Assembly (NCBI RefSeq): GCF_016918785.1
Contig: NZ_JAFFPT010000013.1
Span: 1 to 64,000, forward strand
Reading direction: 5' to 3'
Length of the DNA: 64,000 nt
DNA from: Leptospira ainazelensis
GTDB lineage: Bacteria; Spirochaetota; Leptospiria; Leptospirales; Leptospiraceae
The position numbers and the translations under genes were made by a program. The notes below the pieces were generated by a model, which was not told where the DNA came from, ran no database searches, and worked only from the letters and a program-made list of their open reading frames with translations. This document shows positions 1 to 13,910 of the stretch, piece by piece. Each line of letters starts with the position of its first letter. Positions within the stretch are counted from its first letter, which is position 1.

Positions 1-1790
<1,790 letters not shown>

Positions 1791-1791
1791 G

Positions 1792-2945
<1,154 letters not shown>

Positions 2946-2954
2946 GAAAACTCC

Positions 2955-5030
2955 TTAGAGCTTTCGAAAGCTGACCCTTCTGTTTTTTGCTCTGCCTGTT
3001 TCTGTTTCATTTTCTGCATCCGGCTGCGAATACCAATAAGCTCTTGCTTTGATTCTTTTCTCAGAAATTCCTTTTGAGATGAGATATTCATAAACGTTAC
3101 GAGCCCTTTTCGCGCTCAACCTCGTGTTGTATTCCTTAGAGGCCACGTTATCCGTGTGTCCCCCAATTTCAATTTTATCGGACGCATTTTTCAACAGATA
3201 GTCTACAAGAGGATCTAATAACTTTTTATTCTCCTCCGTGATTTTTGTTTTATTAAATTCGAAATAAATGCGTAGATTATAGATCGGATCTACGTCCTTC
3301 TCGGCTTTAAGGAAAATTGTCACTGTTCCATTTTTGGAAATATTTTTTTGACTAATATTAACGCTTTCGGAAATATATTTAGGCGCAACCGCAAATAATT
3401 CGAAATCGGATTCGGGCAATTTATTTACTATAAAGGATTTTTTATCGGATTCTTGAGGAAGAGATTCTCCTTTGCGATTAATCGGTGTAAAAAGTGTTAC
3501 TTTTGCATCTTGGAGAATTTCTTTAGTCTTTTCATCCGCGACGACGACTCTCAAAGCGGCACTAGTCGTCTGCTGATTGTTGGTAACGGGAGGCTCTTCC
3601 ACCTTCGTTGTCTCTTCCGCTTTTCCTTCTCCAGTTTTGATCGGTAGTAAGACATAAGTCCGATAAACTTTACGATTCTTACCGATATTACCTCGAAGGT
3701 CTAGGATATCCTCTTGAGGATGAAAACCCGGCGAGCTGATCTCGATCTTATAAATTTTTCCGGTCTGAAGCGTTGTATTGAAATTGGATGGTTGTTTTCC
3801 TTTTGTAAGATCTCCTCCGATTCTTTTCGAAGTGATTACGACTGCAGGTTTACTTCCATCGTAAATTTTTAGGGTTGAATCGAGTCCGATCATCGTTTTT
3901 TCGGATCCGTCTAAAACAAGACCTTTGAAATTGAGATTGTAAGAATTGCGAAGCGATTCAGGAACCTGAAACCTATAGACGTCAAACTGTCCTTCCCCAC
4001 CGGTTCGGTTAGAAGAGATATAAGCCCAGATTCCGTCTCGATCAAAACTGATTCCTTCGTTATCAAAACCCTCCCACTTTTCCGAGTTAAACGGTTTTGG
4101 TAAAAGAAAAAGAGAAGACTGATCCACTTTTGGAATCATAGATTCGGCCGTTTTTACTTCGGAAGTTTCTTCGACGTCTTCTTCATCCTCAAGCATGTTG
4201 TCTAACGCGGATTTGTATTTTAAGAAGATTCTATAAAGTTTAAACTTTTTTCTTTCATCCTCGCGATTGGAACTGAAGTAAAGCTGCTCCCCATCCTGAT
4301 GAATGAAGGGAAGGACTTCGCTTTCGGAAGAATTCAAGGGAGAACCTAAATTTTTCGGTTGAGACCAGGTTCCATTCTTCCTGTTTCGAACCGAAATCCA
4401 AAGATCAAAATCTCCGTAACCGCCGGGGCGATCCGACGAAAGGATCAGAAAGTTTCCATCGGGGGAAATTGCCGGCATCTTATCGTTGAAGTTGGAGTTG
4501 ATTTCATTTAAGTGTTCAGGATCGCTCCATCGCCCCGTCTTTTTATCTTTGATCGTTCTGTAGATGTTAAGTCCTTCAAAGCCCGTCCTTCCAACGGAGG
4601 GATTGAGAGTGGACGTAAAATAAATTTCCGAAGGGGCGTGATTAGAATCGAACAGAATCGAAATTCCGCCCTCAAATGCGTTCGAGTTGAAAAGATTCGG
4701 TTTGCGAACGCCGGCTACGGATGCACGTTTTAATTCTTCCCGAATGTTTTGATTCATGTTCACCGGCTTTGTCCATTCCGCCGGAACTTCCTTATCCAGA
4801 TATTGAACGTTCTCGGAGATCCAAATGTCCATCCCACCTTCGCCGCCGGGTCGATTCGATTGAAACACGATATACTTTCCATCCGGGCTGATCAGAGGAT
4901 TGTATTCGTCGTTTTGTGTGTTGAGCGGTTGGCCGAATTGTTTTTCGGGTAAATCCGGAAGAGGTTGCGAAAAGATAGGAGCGAGAGAGCAAAAAAATAA
5001 GTATAAAAAGAATTTTGAAAAAGTACGCAT
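2955..5030 (-). CDS. Secreted PD40-repeat protein with C-terminal OmpA domain
   Basis: A 691-residue envelope protein that probably anchors to peptidoglycan. After a signal peptide (FFLYLFFCSLAPIFS) come PD40/WD40-like propeller motifs of the form SPDGKYIVFQSNRPGGEG (around 50), SPDGNFLILSSDRPGGYG (around 190) and HQDGEQLYFSSNR (around 245), with another SSNRTGGEGQFDVY block (around 345). An OmpA/MotB-like domain occupies about the last 110 residues, with YFEFNKTKI and the peptidoglycan-binding signature GGHTDNVASKEYN...LSAKRA. I chose ATG at 5030 because GGAG lies six bases upstream; a TTG twelve bases earlier would place that sequence inside the gene. The architecture resembles TolB-Pal-like or gliding-associated OmpA proteins, but the exact role is unknown. 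Confidence 0.88.
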   Translation of the reverse strand: MRTFSKFFLYLFFCSLAPIFSQPLPDLPEKQFGQPLNTQNDEYNPLISPDGKYIVFQSNRPGGEGGMDIWISENVQYLDKEVPAEWTKPVNMNQNIREELKRASVAGVRKPNLFNSNAFEGGISILFDSNHAPSEIYFTSTLNPSVGRTGFEGLNIYRTIKDKKTGRWSDPEHLNEINSNFNDKMPAISPDGNFLILSSDRPGGYGDFDLWISVRNRKNGTWSQPKNLGSPLNSSESEVLPFIHQDGEQLYFSSNREDERKKFKLYRIFLKYKSALDNMLEDEEDVEETSEVKTAESMIPKVDQSSLFLLPKPFNSEKWEGFDNEGISFDRDGIWAYISSNRTGGEGQFDVYRFQVPESLRNSYNLNFKGLVLDGSEKTMIGLDSTLKIYDGSKPAVVITSKRIGGDLTKGKQPSNFNTTLQTGKIYKIEISSPGFHPQEDILDLRGNIGKNRKVYRTYVLLPIKTGEGKAEETTKVEEPPVTNNQQTTSAALRVVVADEKTKEILQDAKVTLFTPINRKGESLPQESDKKSFIVNKLPESDFELFAVAPKYISESVNISQKNISKNGTVTIFLKAEKDVDPIYNLRIYFEFNKTKITEENKKLLDPLVDYLLKNASDKIEIGGHTDNVASKEYNTRLSAKRARNVYEYLISKGISEKRIKARAYWYSQPDAENETETGRAKNRRVSFRKL

Positions 5031-5123
5031 GAATCGCTCCAAAAAGAAAATCAGAGAGGGCCGTTTTTAGTTTAATTTCAGGATCTCCTTTAGAGTATCG
5101 GTCTTGAACTAGAGTTTTTAAAG

Positions 5124-5966
5124 ATGGAAACTAACAAGGAATCGAATTCTTCCCTACATTCTCCTATAATCTTCGGGGTTCTTAATATCACGGAGGATTC
5201 TTTTTCAGATGGGGGAAAGTATCTCACGTTTGCCGCGTCTCAAAAGAAAGCCGATTCTTTGGTTTCTCAGGGTGCGGACGTCGTCGACATCGGAGCTCAG
5301 TCTTCGAACGTCAAATCCGGCTCGGTCGGTCCCGAGATAGAATGGGTTCGGATGAAGGAACTCGTTCCAAAATTGATAAACGACAAGATTCGTCTCTCCG
5401 TAGATTCGTTTCAACCCGAGGTGATCCGGAAGTCGTTGGAAGCCGGAGTCGAATTTATCAATCATATCCGGGGTTTTGTGGATAAAGAATCGATCCACGA
5501 AGTTTCCAAATTCGCAGGGACAAATCGGAAGTTCATCTTGATGTATTCTCACAATCATTCCAATCGACCGGAAACATTCTCCCATCTCACAAAAGACAAC
5601 GTGATCCAAGAGATTCGGAATTTTTTCAAAGAAAGAAAAAGGGAAATGTTAGAATCAGGAATTACACAGGAACAATTGATCTTTGATCCGGGAATGGGAT
5701 TTTTTCTGAGTCCGGATTTTCAGATCAGTTTCGAGGTTCTGAGAAAGATCCAAGAACTTCGGGAGGAATTCTCCCCGATGATGGTTTCCGTAACTAAAAA
5801 ATCTTTTTTAGGAAATGCGTTAGGTGGTCTTGACGTTTCCGAAAGGGAAATTGCGACCGTGATCACGGAACTCTATCTTTCGCTTAAAAACGTAGATTAC
5901 ATTCGGACCCACGAACCTAAAAATCTAAAACAGGCGCTTACGATCTGGAATTTCTTACAATCCTAA
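5124..5966 (+). CDS. folP: Dihydropteroate synthase
   Basis: Condenses 6-hydroxymethyl-7,8-dihydropterin pyrophosphate with p-aminobenzoate in folate synthesis. The 280-residue TIM barrel shows the family signatures: GVLNITEDSFSDGG (pterin/pyrophosphate loop), GADVVDIGAQSS, LSVDSFQPEV, INHIRGF, FDPGMGF, SVTKKSFLG and IRTHEPK. In most enzymes these read GGxSTRP, DPGxGF, SRKxF and RVH; here GAQSSNVKSG replaces the usual GGESTRPG and INHIRG the usual INDVxG, so it is a somewhat divergent member. It is divergent from the OmpA gene and convergent with the TPR lipoprotein. p-Aminobenzoate could come from the pabB-pabC fusion at 51.8-53.6 kb. Confidence 0.93.
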   Translation: METNKESNSSLHSPIIFGVLNITEDSFSDGGKYLTFAASQKKADSLVSQGADVVDIGAQSSNVKSGSVGPEIEWVRMKELVPKLINDKIRLSVDSFQPEVIRKSLEAGVEFINHIRGFVDKESIHEVSKFAGTNRKFILMYSHNHSNRPETFSHLTKDNVIQEIRNFFKERKREMLESGITQEQLIFDPGMGFFLSPDFQISFEVLRKIQELREEFSPMMVSVTKKSFLGNALGGLDVSEREIATVITELYLSLKNVDYIRTHEPKNLKQALTIWNFLQS

Positions 5967-5972
5967 TAAAAC

Positions 5973-7950
<1,978 letters not shown>

Positions 7951-8056
7951 ATAAGGATTATCGGACCGAAATCTCCCTCGGACAACTGAAAAAGTAGTAA
8001 TGGAATTTTTCATTTCTTCCGATTTAATAAAGGAATCACTAGGACCCGAGGGAACA

Positions 8057-8980
8057 ATGAAACAAATAGCAATCTTAGTTGCCCTGATTATTTTTACATC
8101 TTGCGCATCCGTTGAATCGAAGCGAAGCGTAAGCGCTTCCGGAGATCCGTCCGAGATTTTCTTTGAAAAGGAAATCGCTCCAATGGACAGAGAATCCGGT
8201 TCCAATACGAATTCGCAAAAACCGGCGAGAAGATCTTTCGAAGAAGAGCTGAACGTTGAAAAATTCGCGAAGGCCCAGCCGCCGGAAAAATCGAATTCTT
8301 CCTCCGGGGATTTTGATGAAGTCGGAATGTCTTCCTGGTATGGCGCGAAATTTCATGGAAAACCGACCGCAAGCGGAGAGAAGTTTGATAAAACAAAACT
8401 TACAGCCGCGCACCCGACGCTTCCGTTAGGATCCATCGTCAAGGTTCAGAATTTAGAAAATCAAAAAGAAGTTTTAGTCCGTGTAAACGACAGGGGCCCT
8501 TTTGTGAAGGATAGGATTATCGATCTTTCCGAAAAAGCGGCCGATACTCTTGAGTTCAAAGACACGGGTGTTGCGAAGGTCGGGATCAAAGTTATCAAAC
8601 GCGGCGGCGCGACGGGAGAAGAATCGGAAGATCTTGAAAATTCCGACGACGAAGAAGCTTTGTTAGGCGATGAAACCGGAAAACCGGAAAAACTGAATCC
8701 TCAAAAAACGGATTATCCGAACAAACCCGTAGCCGCCGGAAAATACATCAAAGGTTCTCCAAAAGGTTACACGGTTCAAGTTGGAGTCTTTCGCGATCAA
8801 GGGAGAGCCGAAACTTACAAATCGAATCTTGGACAAGAATACGGAGAGAAAACTTTCATGTTCACAAGAGATGGATTGTTTGTAATTCAGTTGGGTGATT
8901 TTGGAAACCGAACTGCAGCTGATTCCTTTAAGTCCAAATTGAAAACTGATGGAATCGACTGTTTTATTCCAAAAAAGTAA
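8057..8980 (+). CDS. rlpA: RlpA-like lipoprotein (DPBB plus SPOR domain)
   Basis: Probable septal-ring lytic transglycosylase that cleaves peptidoglycan lacking stem peptides. The 307-residue protein has a lipoprotein signal (ILVALIIFTSC, lipid Cys near residue 16), a linker, a double-psi beta-barrel from about 88 to 178 (SSWYGAKFHGKPTASGE and VRVNDRGPF, holding the catalytic-type Asp), an acidic linker, and a SPOR domain from about 236 to the end (YTVQVGVFRDQGRAETY), which binds denuded glycan at the division site. The start at 8057 is chosen because GAGGGAAC precedes it and the signal peptide follows; a longer frame from 8000 would bury the signal peptide. Confidence 0.92.
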   Translation: MKQIAILVALIIFTSCASVESKRSVSASGDPSEIFFEKEIAPMDRESGSNTNSQKPARRSFEEELNVEKFAKAQPPEKSNSSSGDFDEVGMSSWYGAKFHGKPTASGEKFDKTKLTAAHPTLPLGSIVKVQNLENQKEVLVRVNDRGPFVKDRIIDLSEKAADTLEFKDTGVAKVGIKVIKRGGATGEESEDLENSDDEEALLGDETGKPEKLNPQKTDYPNKPVAAGKYIKGSPKGYTVQVGVFRDQGRAETYKSNLGQEYGEKTFMFTRDGLFVIQLGDFGNRTAADSFKSKLKTDGIDCFIPKK

Positions 8981-9012
8981 AATTCTTATAAACCGCGTTT
9001 TCTCGGAACCGA

Positions 9013-9040
9013 ACCCTGTGAGAATTCTCACGGGGCTTTC
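9013..9040. terminator. Hairpin between convergent rlpA and small lipoprotein gene
   Basis: A near-perfect dyad, CCTGTGAGAA facing TTCTCACGGG with no loop in the centre, lies just after the rlpA stop and before the convergent gene ends at 9046. The downstream T-run is weak (CTTTCCGATTTT). It is plausibly a bidirectional terminator. Confidence 0.45.
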
Positions 9041-9045
9041 CGATT

Positions 9046-9303
9046 TTAACGGTGAGCTCTACAACTATCCTGTTTCATTCTTCCGCGGCAGATCTCTTTG
9101 GCGACTTCAACGACTGCAATTCCGCATGTGTTAAGACTTGGATCCACACATCCCGGATAAACGAGAAGAAGAGTCGGAAAACACTGATCGAATTCTTCCA
9201 TATCTTTCGAACACGCTTGCTCGTTCGAAACGAGTAGGTTACAATCCGAAATTCCGAACAAAAGAATTAAGAATATCACGGCGGAAAGAATTTTCTTTTT
9301 CAT
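9046..9303 (-). CDS. Small cysteine-rich putative lipoprotein
   Basis: An 85-residue exported protein. The N-terminus MKKKILSAVIFLILLF is a signal peptide ending at a lipobox-like FGISDC. The mature part holds five further cysteines (QAC, QCF, GCV, NTCG, EIC, DSC region), spaced as in small disulfide-bonded proteins. No family is recognised. The ATG at 9303 starts directly at the signal peptide; an upstream TTG at 9330 adds nine hydrophobic residues and cannot be excluded. It sits alone between rlpA (convergent) and cysE. Confidence 0.65.
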   Translation of the reverse strand: MKKKILSAVIFLILLFGISDCNLLVSNEQACSKDMEEFDQCFPTLLLVYPGCVDPSLNTCGIAVVEVAKEICRGRMKQDSCRAHR

Positions 9304-9423
9304 AGGAAATAAGAGAATCGGGTAAATCAAAAAATCAATTCGGAATTTTCTTTTCTAATTTCGCAGACTGCCGGATTCTTTCGACAAAGGATCATAAGGC
9401 GATTTTGAGTGCTACCCGGATTC

Positions 9424-10140
9424 TTAGATTCCACCGCCATGAATAAACTCATCCAGGATTTCTTCTAAATTATCTTTTCCGTGTTTCCGAAGAATTTGAT
9501 TCCCGTTCATTTGATTCATGGAATGAACTTCCGTTTGAAGAGTTTCTATTCTTTCGAGAAGAATGGAAAAAACTCTCGCGACTGGGTCAGGGATTTCATT
9601 GTGGTCGAGCATGTGCTCGCCTTCTTCTCCGATCGGCATTTTAGAACGAACAATCTTCGCGGGAATTCCAACGACGGTCGTATCGTTTGGTACGTCTCTC
9701 ATGACCACGGATCCGGCGCCGACACGAACATTCTTACCGATCGTGATATTCCCTAATATTTTCGCACCGGCTCCGACGACGACGTTTTCCAACAAAGACG
9801 GATGACGTTTCCCGGATTCTTTCCCCGTTCCGCCCAAAGTTACTCCTTGGTAGATGAGACATCCTTTTGCAATCGTAGCGGTTTCTCCGATTACGATTCC
9901 GTGTCCGTGGTCGATCATAATTCCGTTTGCAATCTGCGCCCCGGGGTGAATGTCTATTCCCGTGATGAATCTGGAAAAAGTATTGATCATCCTCGGGATT
10001 AGAGAGAGTCTCATCCGATAGAGAAGATGAGCCAGCTTGTGAAACCAGAGAGCGTGGAGACCCGGATAACAAAGTACGATTTCCAGATACGATTTTGCGG
10101 CTGGGTCATACTTTTTAATAAATTTAATATTTTCAAACAA
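9424..10140 (-). CDS. cysE: Serine O-acetyltransferase
   Basis: Makes O-acetylserine from serine and acetyl-CoA, the first committed step of cysteine synthesis. The 238-residue length fits the short EpsC/CysE type lacking most of the E. coli N-terminal domain. Hexapeptide (left-handed beta-helix) repeats run from about residue 60: DIHPGAQIANGIMIDHGHGIVIGE with the catalytic-type His, then QGVTLGGTGKESGKRHP and VVVGAGAKILGNI. After VVGIPAKIVR comes an unusually long 60-residue tail rich in charged residues (HSMNQMNGNQ...). The start is TTG at 10140 with GGAGAG seven bases upstream. Confidence 0.93.
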   Translation of the reverse strand: MFENIKFIKKYDPAAKSYLEIVLCYPGLHALWFHKLAHLLYRMRLSLIPRMINTFSRFITGIDIHPGAQIANGIMIDHGHGIVIGETATIAKGCLIYQGVTLGGTGKESGKRHPSLLENVVVGAGAKILGNITIGKNVRVGAGSVVMRDVPNDTTVVGIPAKIVRSKMPIGEEGEHMLDHNEIPDPVARVFSILLERIETLQTEVHSMNQMNGNQILRKHGKDNLEEILDEFIHGGGI

Positions 10141-10230
10141 GCGATTCTCTCCGGGCCCTGATTAGTAAAAGGCTAAAAATTCGCGATACCATGTAAAGAG
10201 GATTCTTTCCAAGAAGAATAAGAATAAAGA

Positions 10231-11157
10231 TTGAAACAGTCCAAATTTTCTACGCACTTAATCCTGTTTATCCTCACTTTTTTGACTCTTACTTTTCAGG
10301 GTGAGTTTCTTGAAATTCCCTTTTTACCTTCACAATACATCAAAGAACTATTTTTTCTTAGACTTCCTTATTCGTTCTCTTTGATCACAATCTTGTTAGC
10401 GCATGAGATGGGTCACTATTTAGCGGCGCGGCATTACGGTGTTAAAGCAACATGGCCATATTTTATTCCGATTCCATTCGCTCCGATCGGAACCATGGGC
10501 GCGGTGATTCGGATTTTGGAACCGATCCGAAACAAAAAACAACTTTTCGACATCGGCATTTGGGGACCCTTGATGAGTTTGATTCTTTCGGTTCCTTGTT
10601 ATATTCTGGGAATTTATTGGTCATCTTTGGTTCCAATAGAATCGTTGAAAGGAAATCCGACGGTCATTTCTTTTGGAGAATCTCTTTTCACCGTTTTGGT
10701 GAATCAATGGATCCTAGGACCATTTGACCCCTCGATACAAGACGTTTGGATCCATCCTCTAGCTCAAGCAGGTTGGGTCGGTCTACTCGTCACCGCGATC
10801 AATCTTCTTCCCTTTGGCCAATTGGACGGAGGACACGTAATTTATTCAGTTTTTGGTGAAAAATATCGGAAGTGGATTTATTATCTTTTTATAGGTTTTT
10901 TATTTTTATGTTTTTGGAATTTCTCATGGTTGCTGTGGGGTTTTCTCATTTATTTCATCATAAAGGTAGAACACCCGTTTGTCCCTGACCCGGTAGTTCC
11001 GCTGGATCGATTTCGGAAAATTGGCGGTCTTTTGATTTTATTCTCGCTGATTTTTATTTTTGTGCCGTCGCCGATCCAACTTGGAACTGATATAAATAGA
11101 CCCGGTCTTGCAGAGGAGCTATGGATTTCACTCAAGTCAGTTTTTTCAGGTATTTAG
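10231..11157 (+). CDS. Site-2-protease family (M50) intramembrane metalloprotease
   Basis: A polytopic membrane protease of the S2P family. [13 protein letters not shown] (about 58-70) supplies the zinc-binding HExx[14 protein letters not shown] (about 190-202) supplies the conserved LDG motif with the third zinc ligand Asp. Five or more hydrophobic helices are evident. Such proteases cut membrane-bound substrates such as anti-sigma factors or process prenylated or transmembrane peptides; no PDZ domain is visible, so the substrate is unknown. The start is TTG at 10231. Its last 37 bases overlap the next gene, whose strong ribosome site (GAGGAG) lies inside this one, so expression is coupled. 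Confidence 0.88.
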   Translation: MKQSKFSTHLILFILTFLTLTFQGEFLEIPFLPSQYIKELFFLRLPYSFSLITILLAHEMGHYLAARHYGVKATWPYFIPIPFAPIGTMGAVIRILEPIRNKKQLFDIGIWGPLMSLILSVPCYILGIYWSSLVPIESLKGNPTVISFGESLFTVLVNQWILGPFDPSIQDVWIHPLAQAGWVGLLVTAINLLPFGQLDGGHVIYSVFGEKYRKWIYYLFIGFLFLCFWNFSWLLWGFLIYFIIKVEHPFVPDPVVPLDRFRKIGGLLILFSLIFIFVPSPIQLGTDINRPGLAEELWISLKSVFSGI

Positions 11158-12539
11158 TATTACTAGGATGTATCTTTTCGTTTCCGATTTTCGCGCAGGA
11201 TCAGGAAATCAAACTTACGGACAACGCCTATGGATTTACGTATGACGGTACTAACTTTTGGTACATCGATTCTTCGCAACGTTCCTTGTATCGTGTCGAT
11301 CCTACCGGAAGACAGGAATCGTTTCCGTTAAACATTCCTTTTCTTACGGGGATCAATTTCGATCCGAGAGAAGGAAGGATCTATATCGCTTCCAGAAAAC
11401 TCATTCTTAAAGTGGAACCGAATACCGGCGGAGTAACGGAACGGATTCCGGTTTCGATCGAAAAAATCGGCGGAATCGCAAGTCAGGATTCTCTTTTATA
11501 CATACTCGATCAGGAGAATGGAAAAATTTCCATCATGGATAAAGGAACCGGAAGAATCATCGGCGGTTTTCTTACGGACAGAGCGCAACCGAAAGATCTC
11601 GTATTCGCAAGAGATTCGGTTTGGATTTCGGATTCTTCCGATGGAAATATCTATCGATACAATCCGAACAACGGCGCAATCACGGGCTCTATCAAAACCC
11701 CTTCGAAAGAAATCAGAGGTATGGTTTTTTTAGGGAGTAGAATCTACGTGATCGATCGAGCGGGAAAAGAAGTGAAGCGTGTTTCCTTTGTGGAAACCGA
11801 TCGTTTTATTGCATCGGGCGAAACAACACACCAAGTAAAAGTTAAACTTACCTTTTCATTGAATGAACTTTCCATAGCCGGCGGAATGCTCGGTCTTTAT
11901 CAACCCCCGACGACGGAACACCAAAGGGTTCGAAATCTAAAGATGGGAGAATCCGGATTCAAACAGGATTTTATCGGAAACGGAAGGGCTTTCGTAAAAA
12001 GTCTTGGAGTGGACGATAAAAAAGGAACTCAGACTTTAGAATATTCTTTCGAAGTTCGAACTCAGAATATACGTTATTACGTTACTGACGACTTTCTTGA
12101 AAAGAAAGAGAGAATCGGAGACGATATCAAACCCTTTCTAAAAGGAGAACCGCTCGATAAACAAAAAAACTCGTATTACGTGGATAAGGTTTTCGATGCG
12201 AGGTTGTTTCGGAATTCGATTCCCTCCTTGAAAAAGAATTTAATCGATTCGGGAATTCCGGTCCGTTCCTTATACACTGCAACCAGGGCCGAAAAAAATT
12301 CGGCGGTTGCGTTTAAAGAAACTTTAGAAGTCTACATTCCCGGATTTGGATGGGCGCCGATTCAAAACGTTAAACCCGCTTCGGATGAATCTTCCCGTGT
12401 TTTTAAAAAAGGGGAGGAAAGTCTGGATTTATTTCGAGGAGAAAACTGGGAAGATATCGTTTCTCCGATTTTTTACAAAAGCAGAAATTCGGAAGAATGG
12501 AAATCGATTCCCGCAGAAATTCAGGTTAGCTTTGAATGA
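11121..12539 (+). CDS. Secreted propeller-like protein
   Basis: A 472-residue exported protein. The signal peptide ends at IFAQDQ, followed by a run of short YVTN/NHL-like propeller motifs ([57 protein letters not shown]). The second half contains [17 protein letters not shown] and [14 protein letters not shown], which resemble the beta strands around a transglutaminase-like core, but I cannot place the catalytic Cys, so an active enzyme is not supported. GAGGAG seven bases before the ATG confirms the start, although it overlaps the protease gene by 37 bp. Co-expression suggests an envelope role linked to that protease. Confidence 0.75.
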   Translation: MDFTQVSFFRYLVLLGCIFSFPIFAQDQEIKLTDNAYGFTYDGTNFWYIDSSQRSLYRVDPTGRQESFPLNIPFLTGINFDPREGRIYIASRKLILKVEPNTGGVTERIPVSIEKIGGIASQDSLLYILDQENGKISIMDKGTGRIIGGFLTDRAQPKDLVFARDSVWISDSSDGNIYRYNPNNGAITGSIKTPSKEIRGMVFLGSRIYVIDRAGKEVKRVSFVETDRFIASGETTHQVKVKLTFSLNELSIAGGMLGLYQPPTTEHQRVRNLKMGESGFKQDFIGNGRAFVKSLGVDDKKGTQTLEYSFEVRTQNIRYYVTDDFLEKKERIGDDIKPFLKGEPLDKQKNSYYVDKVFDARLFRNSIPSLKKNLIDSGIPVRSLYTATRAEKNSAVAFKETLEVYIPGFGWAPIQNVKPASDESSRVFKKGEESLDLFRGENWEDIVSPIFYKSRNSEEWKSIPAEIQVSFE

Positions 12540-12569
12540 CGTCTAACGTCAAAATTCAAAATAAGAATC

Positions 12570-13910
12570 TTATCCTTCCGAAGTTTGCCGGAGAATTCGT
12601 TCCCGTGTACCGCGAAAGAATTTTCCGGCTTGTAAAGAAAGGGTCAAAGCCCTTCCGAACATAAGCATCACAAGAGCTAACCAAAGGAGATCATTGTTTT
12701 TTGCGGTTTTTCCTAAATAAGCTATCGGAAAAAAGAAAAAGGTAGTACTCAAAAGCATGGAGTTTCTCAGAATTCTTCCTTGAGTTAAACCGATAAAAAA
12801 TCCGTCTAGAATAAAAGCAACGGTACCGATTTCCAAAACGGGAATGAGCCAAAATTGATATTTCTTAAGAATCAAAAGGACTTCCGAACTTTTTGTAATC
12901 AATCCGAAAGTGATATTCGGAAAAATGAAAAGAAAGAATAAGAAGGCCGTTGTAAAAAGAAAACCGACAAAAAGAGCGATCGATAGAAGATCTTTCAATT
13001 CCTTCCAATTTTTTTCTCCGTAAAGATTACCGGCTAAACTTTCGGTTGCGAATGCGGCTCCGTCGACCAAATAAGCGCTCACAAGAATCAATTGAAGAAG
13101 AATCGAATTGGCCGCTAATATTTCAGTTCCCGCCTCCGAACTGAAGTTTCGAAACAGACTAAAAGTTACGATGAGGAAAAGAGTCCTTAAAAAAATGTCT
13201 CTGTTTAGATGAAGGAGCGAAGAGAAACCGGAAACGGAAAGTAATACCTTTTCCCGAATCCAAGATAATTCAAACGAAGAGGTTTGTTTCCATTCCCGCA
13301 CAAATAGGATTCCGAAAACCGATAACATTCCGAACTGGCTGATCGTGGTCGCGAGGCCGGCGCCGTAAGCTTCCCATCCTAACTCCAGAATAAAGTAAGC
13401 GTCTAAGACGACGTTGATCCCGTTTGCGGCCACGGTAGCGATCAAAACATAAGAGCTCTTCTCCCTCCCTAAAAACCAACCTGTAAAAACGTAGTTGCAA
13501 AGGACGGCGATAGAACCGGGAATTCTTGCGTCGAAATAAGAAACGCCGGCTGTTTTTACGGCGGATTCTCCTTCTAAAATTCTAAACCCAAATTCTTTAA
13601 TCCAAGGTGATAAAACGAGAATTCCGATTCCGAAAAAGAAGGCCAGAATGATCGATCGGATGAGAATAAAAAGCGATTCTTTTTCGTTCTTTTCTCCCGA
13701 GGCTAAAGCGGTAAGACCCGTGGTCCCCATTCTTAAAAATCCGAACATCCAGAAGATAAAATCAAAAAGAATGCCGGATAACGCGGCTCCTGCCATAAAG
13801 ATATGTGTATCTAAATTTCCTAATATTGCCGTGTCCACCAAACCGGTTAAGGGAACTGTGATGTTCGCGAGAATGTTGTAAAAGGTGAGTTTATAAAATT
13901 TAGATTTCAA
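12570..13910 (-). CDS. MATE-family efflux transporter
   Basis: A 446-residue inner-membrane protein with about twelve helices and the MATE N-terminal pattern PLTGLVDTAILGNLD, followed by LRMGTTGLTALASGE. The latter is typical of the DinF/NorM branch, which exports drugs or other cations with Na+ or H+. The start is TTG at 13910, immediately after the symporter stop (TGA-TTG), so the two are translationally linked. The substrate cannot be predicted. Confidence 0.9.
   Translation of the reverse strand: MKSKFYKLTFYNILANITVPLTGLVDTAILGNLDTHIFMAGAALSGILFDFIFWMFGFLRMGTTGLTALASGEKNEKESLFILIRSIILAFFFGIGILVLSPWIKEFGFRILEGESAVKTAGVSYFDARIPGSIAVLCNYVFTGWFLGREKSSYVLIATVAANGINVVLDAYFILELGWEAYGAGLATTISQFGMLSVFGILFVREWKQTSSFELSWIREKVLLSVSGFSSLLHLNRDIFLRTLFLIVTFSLFRNFSSEAGTEILAANSILLQLILVSAYLVDGAAFATESLAGNLYGEKNWKELKDLLSIALFVGFLFTTAFLFFLFIFPNITFGLITKSSEVLLILKKYQFWLIPVLEIGTVAFILDGFFIGLTQGRILRNSMLLSTTFFFFPIAYLGKTAKNNDLLWLALVMLMFGRALTLSLQAGKFFRGTRERILRQTSEG

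Noticed and set aside
8000..8056. N-terminal extension of rlpA
   Set aside because: The signal peptide and GAGGGA site fix the start at 8057.
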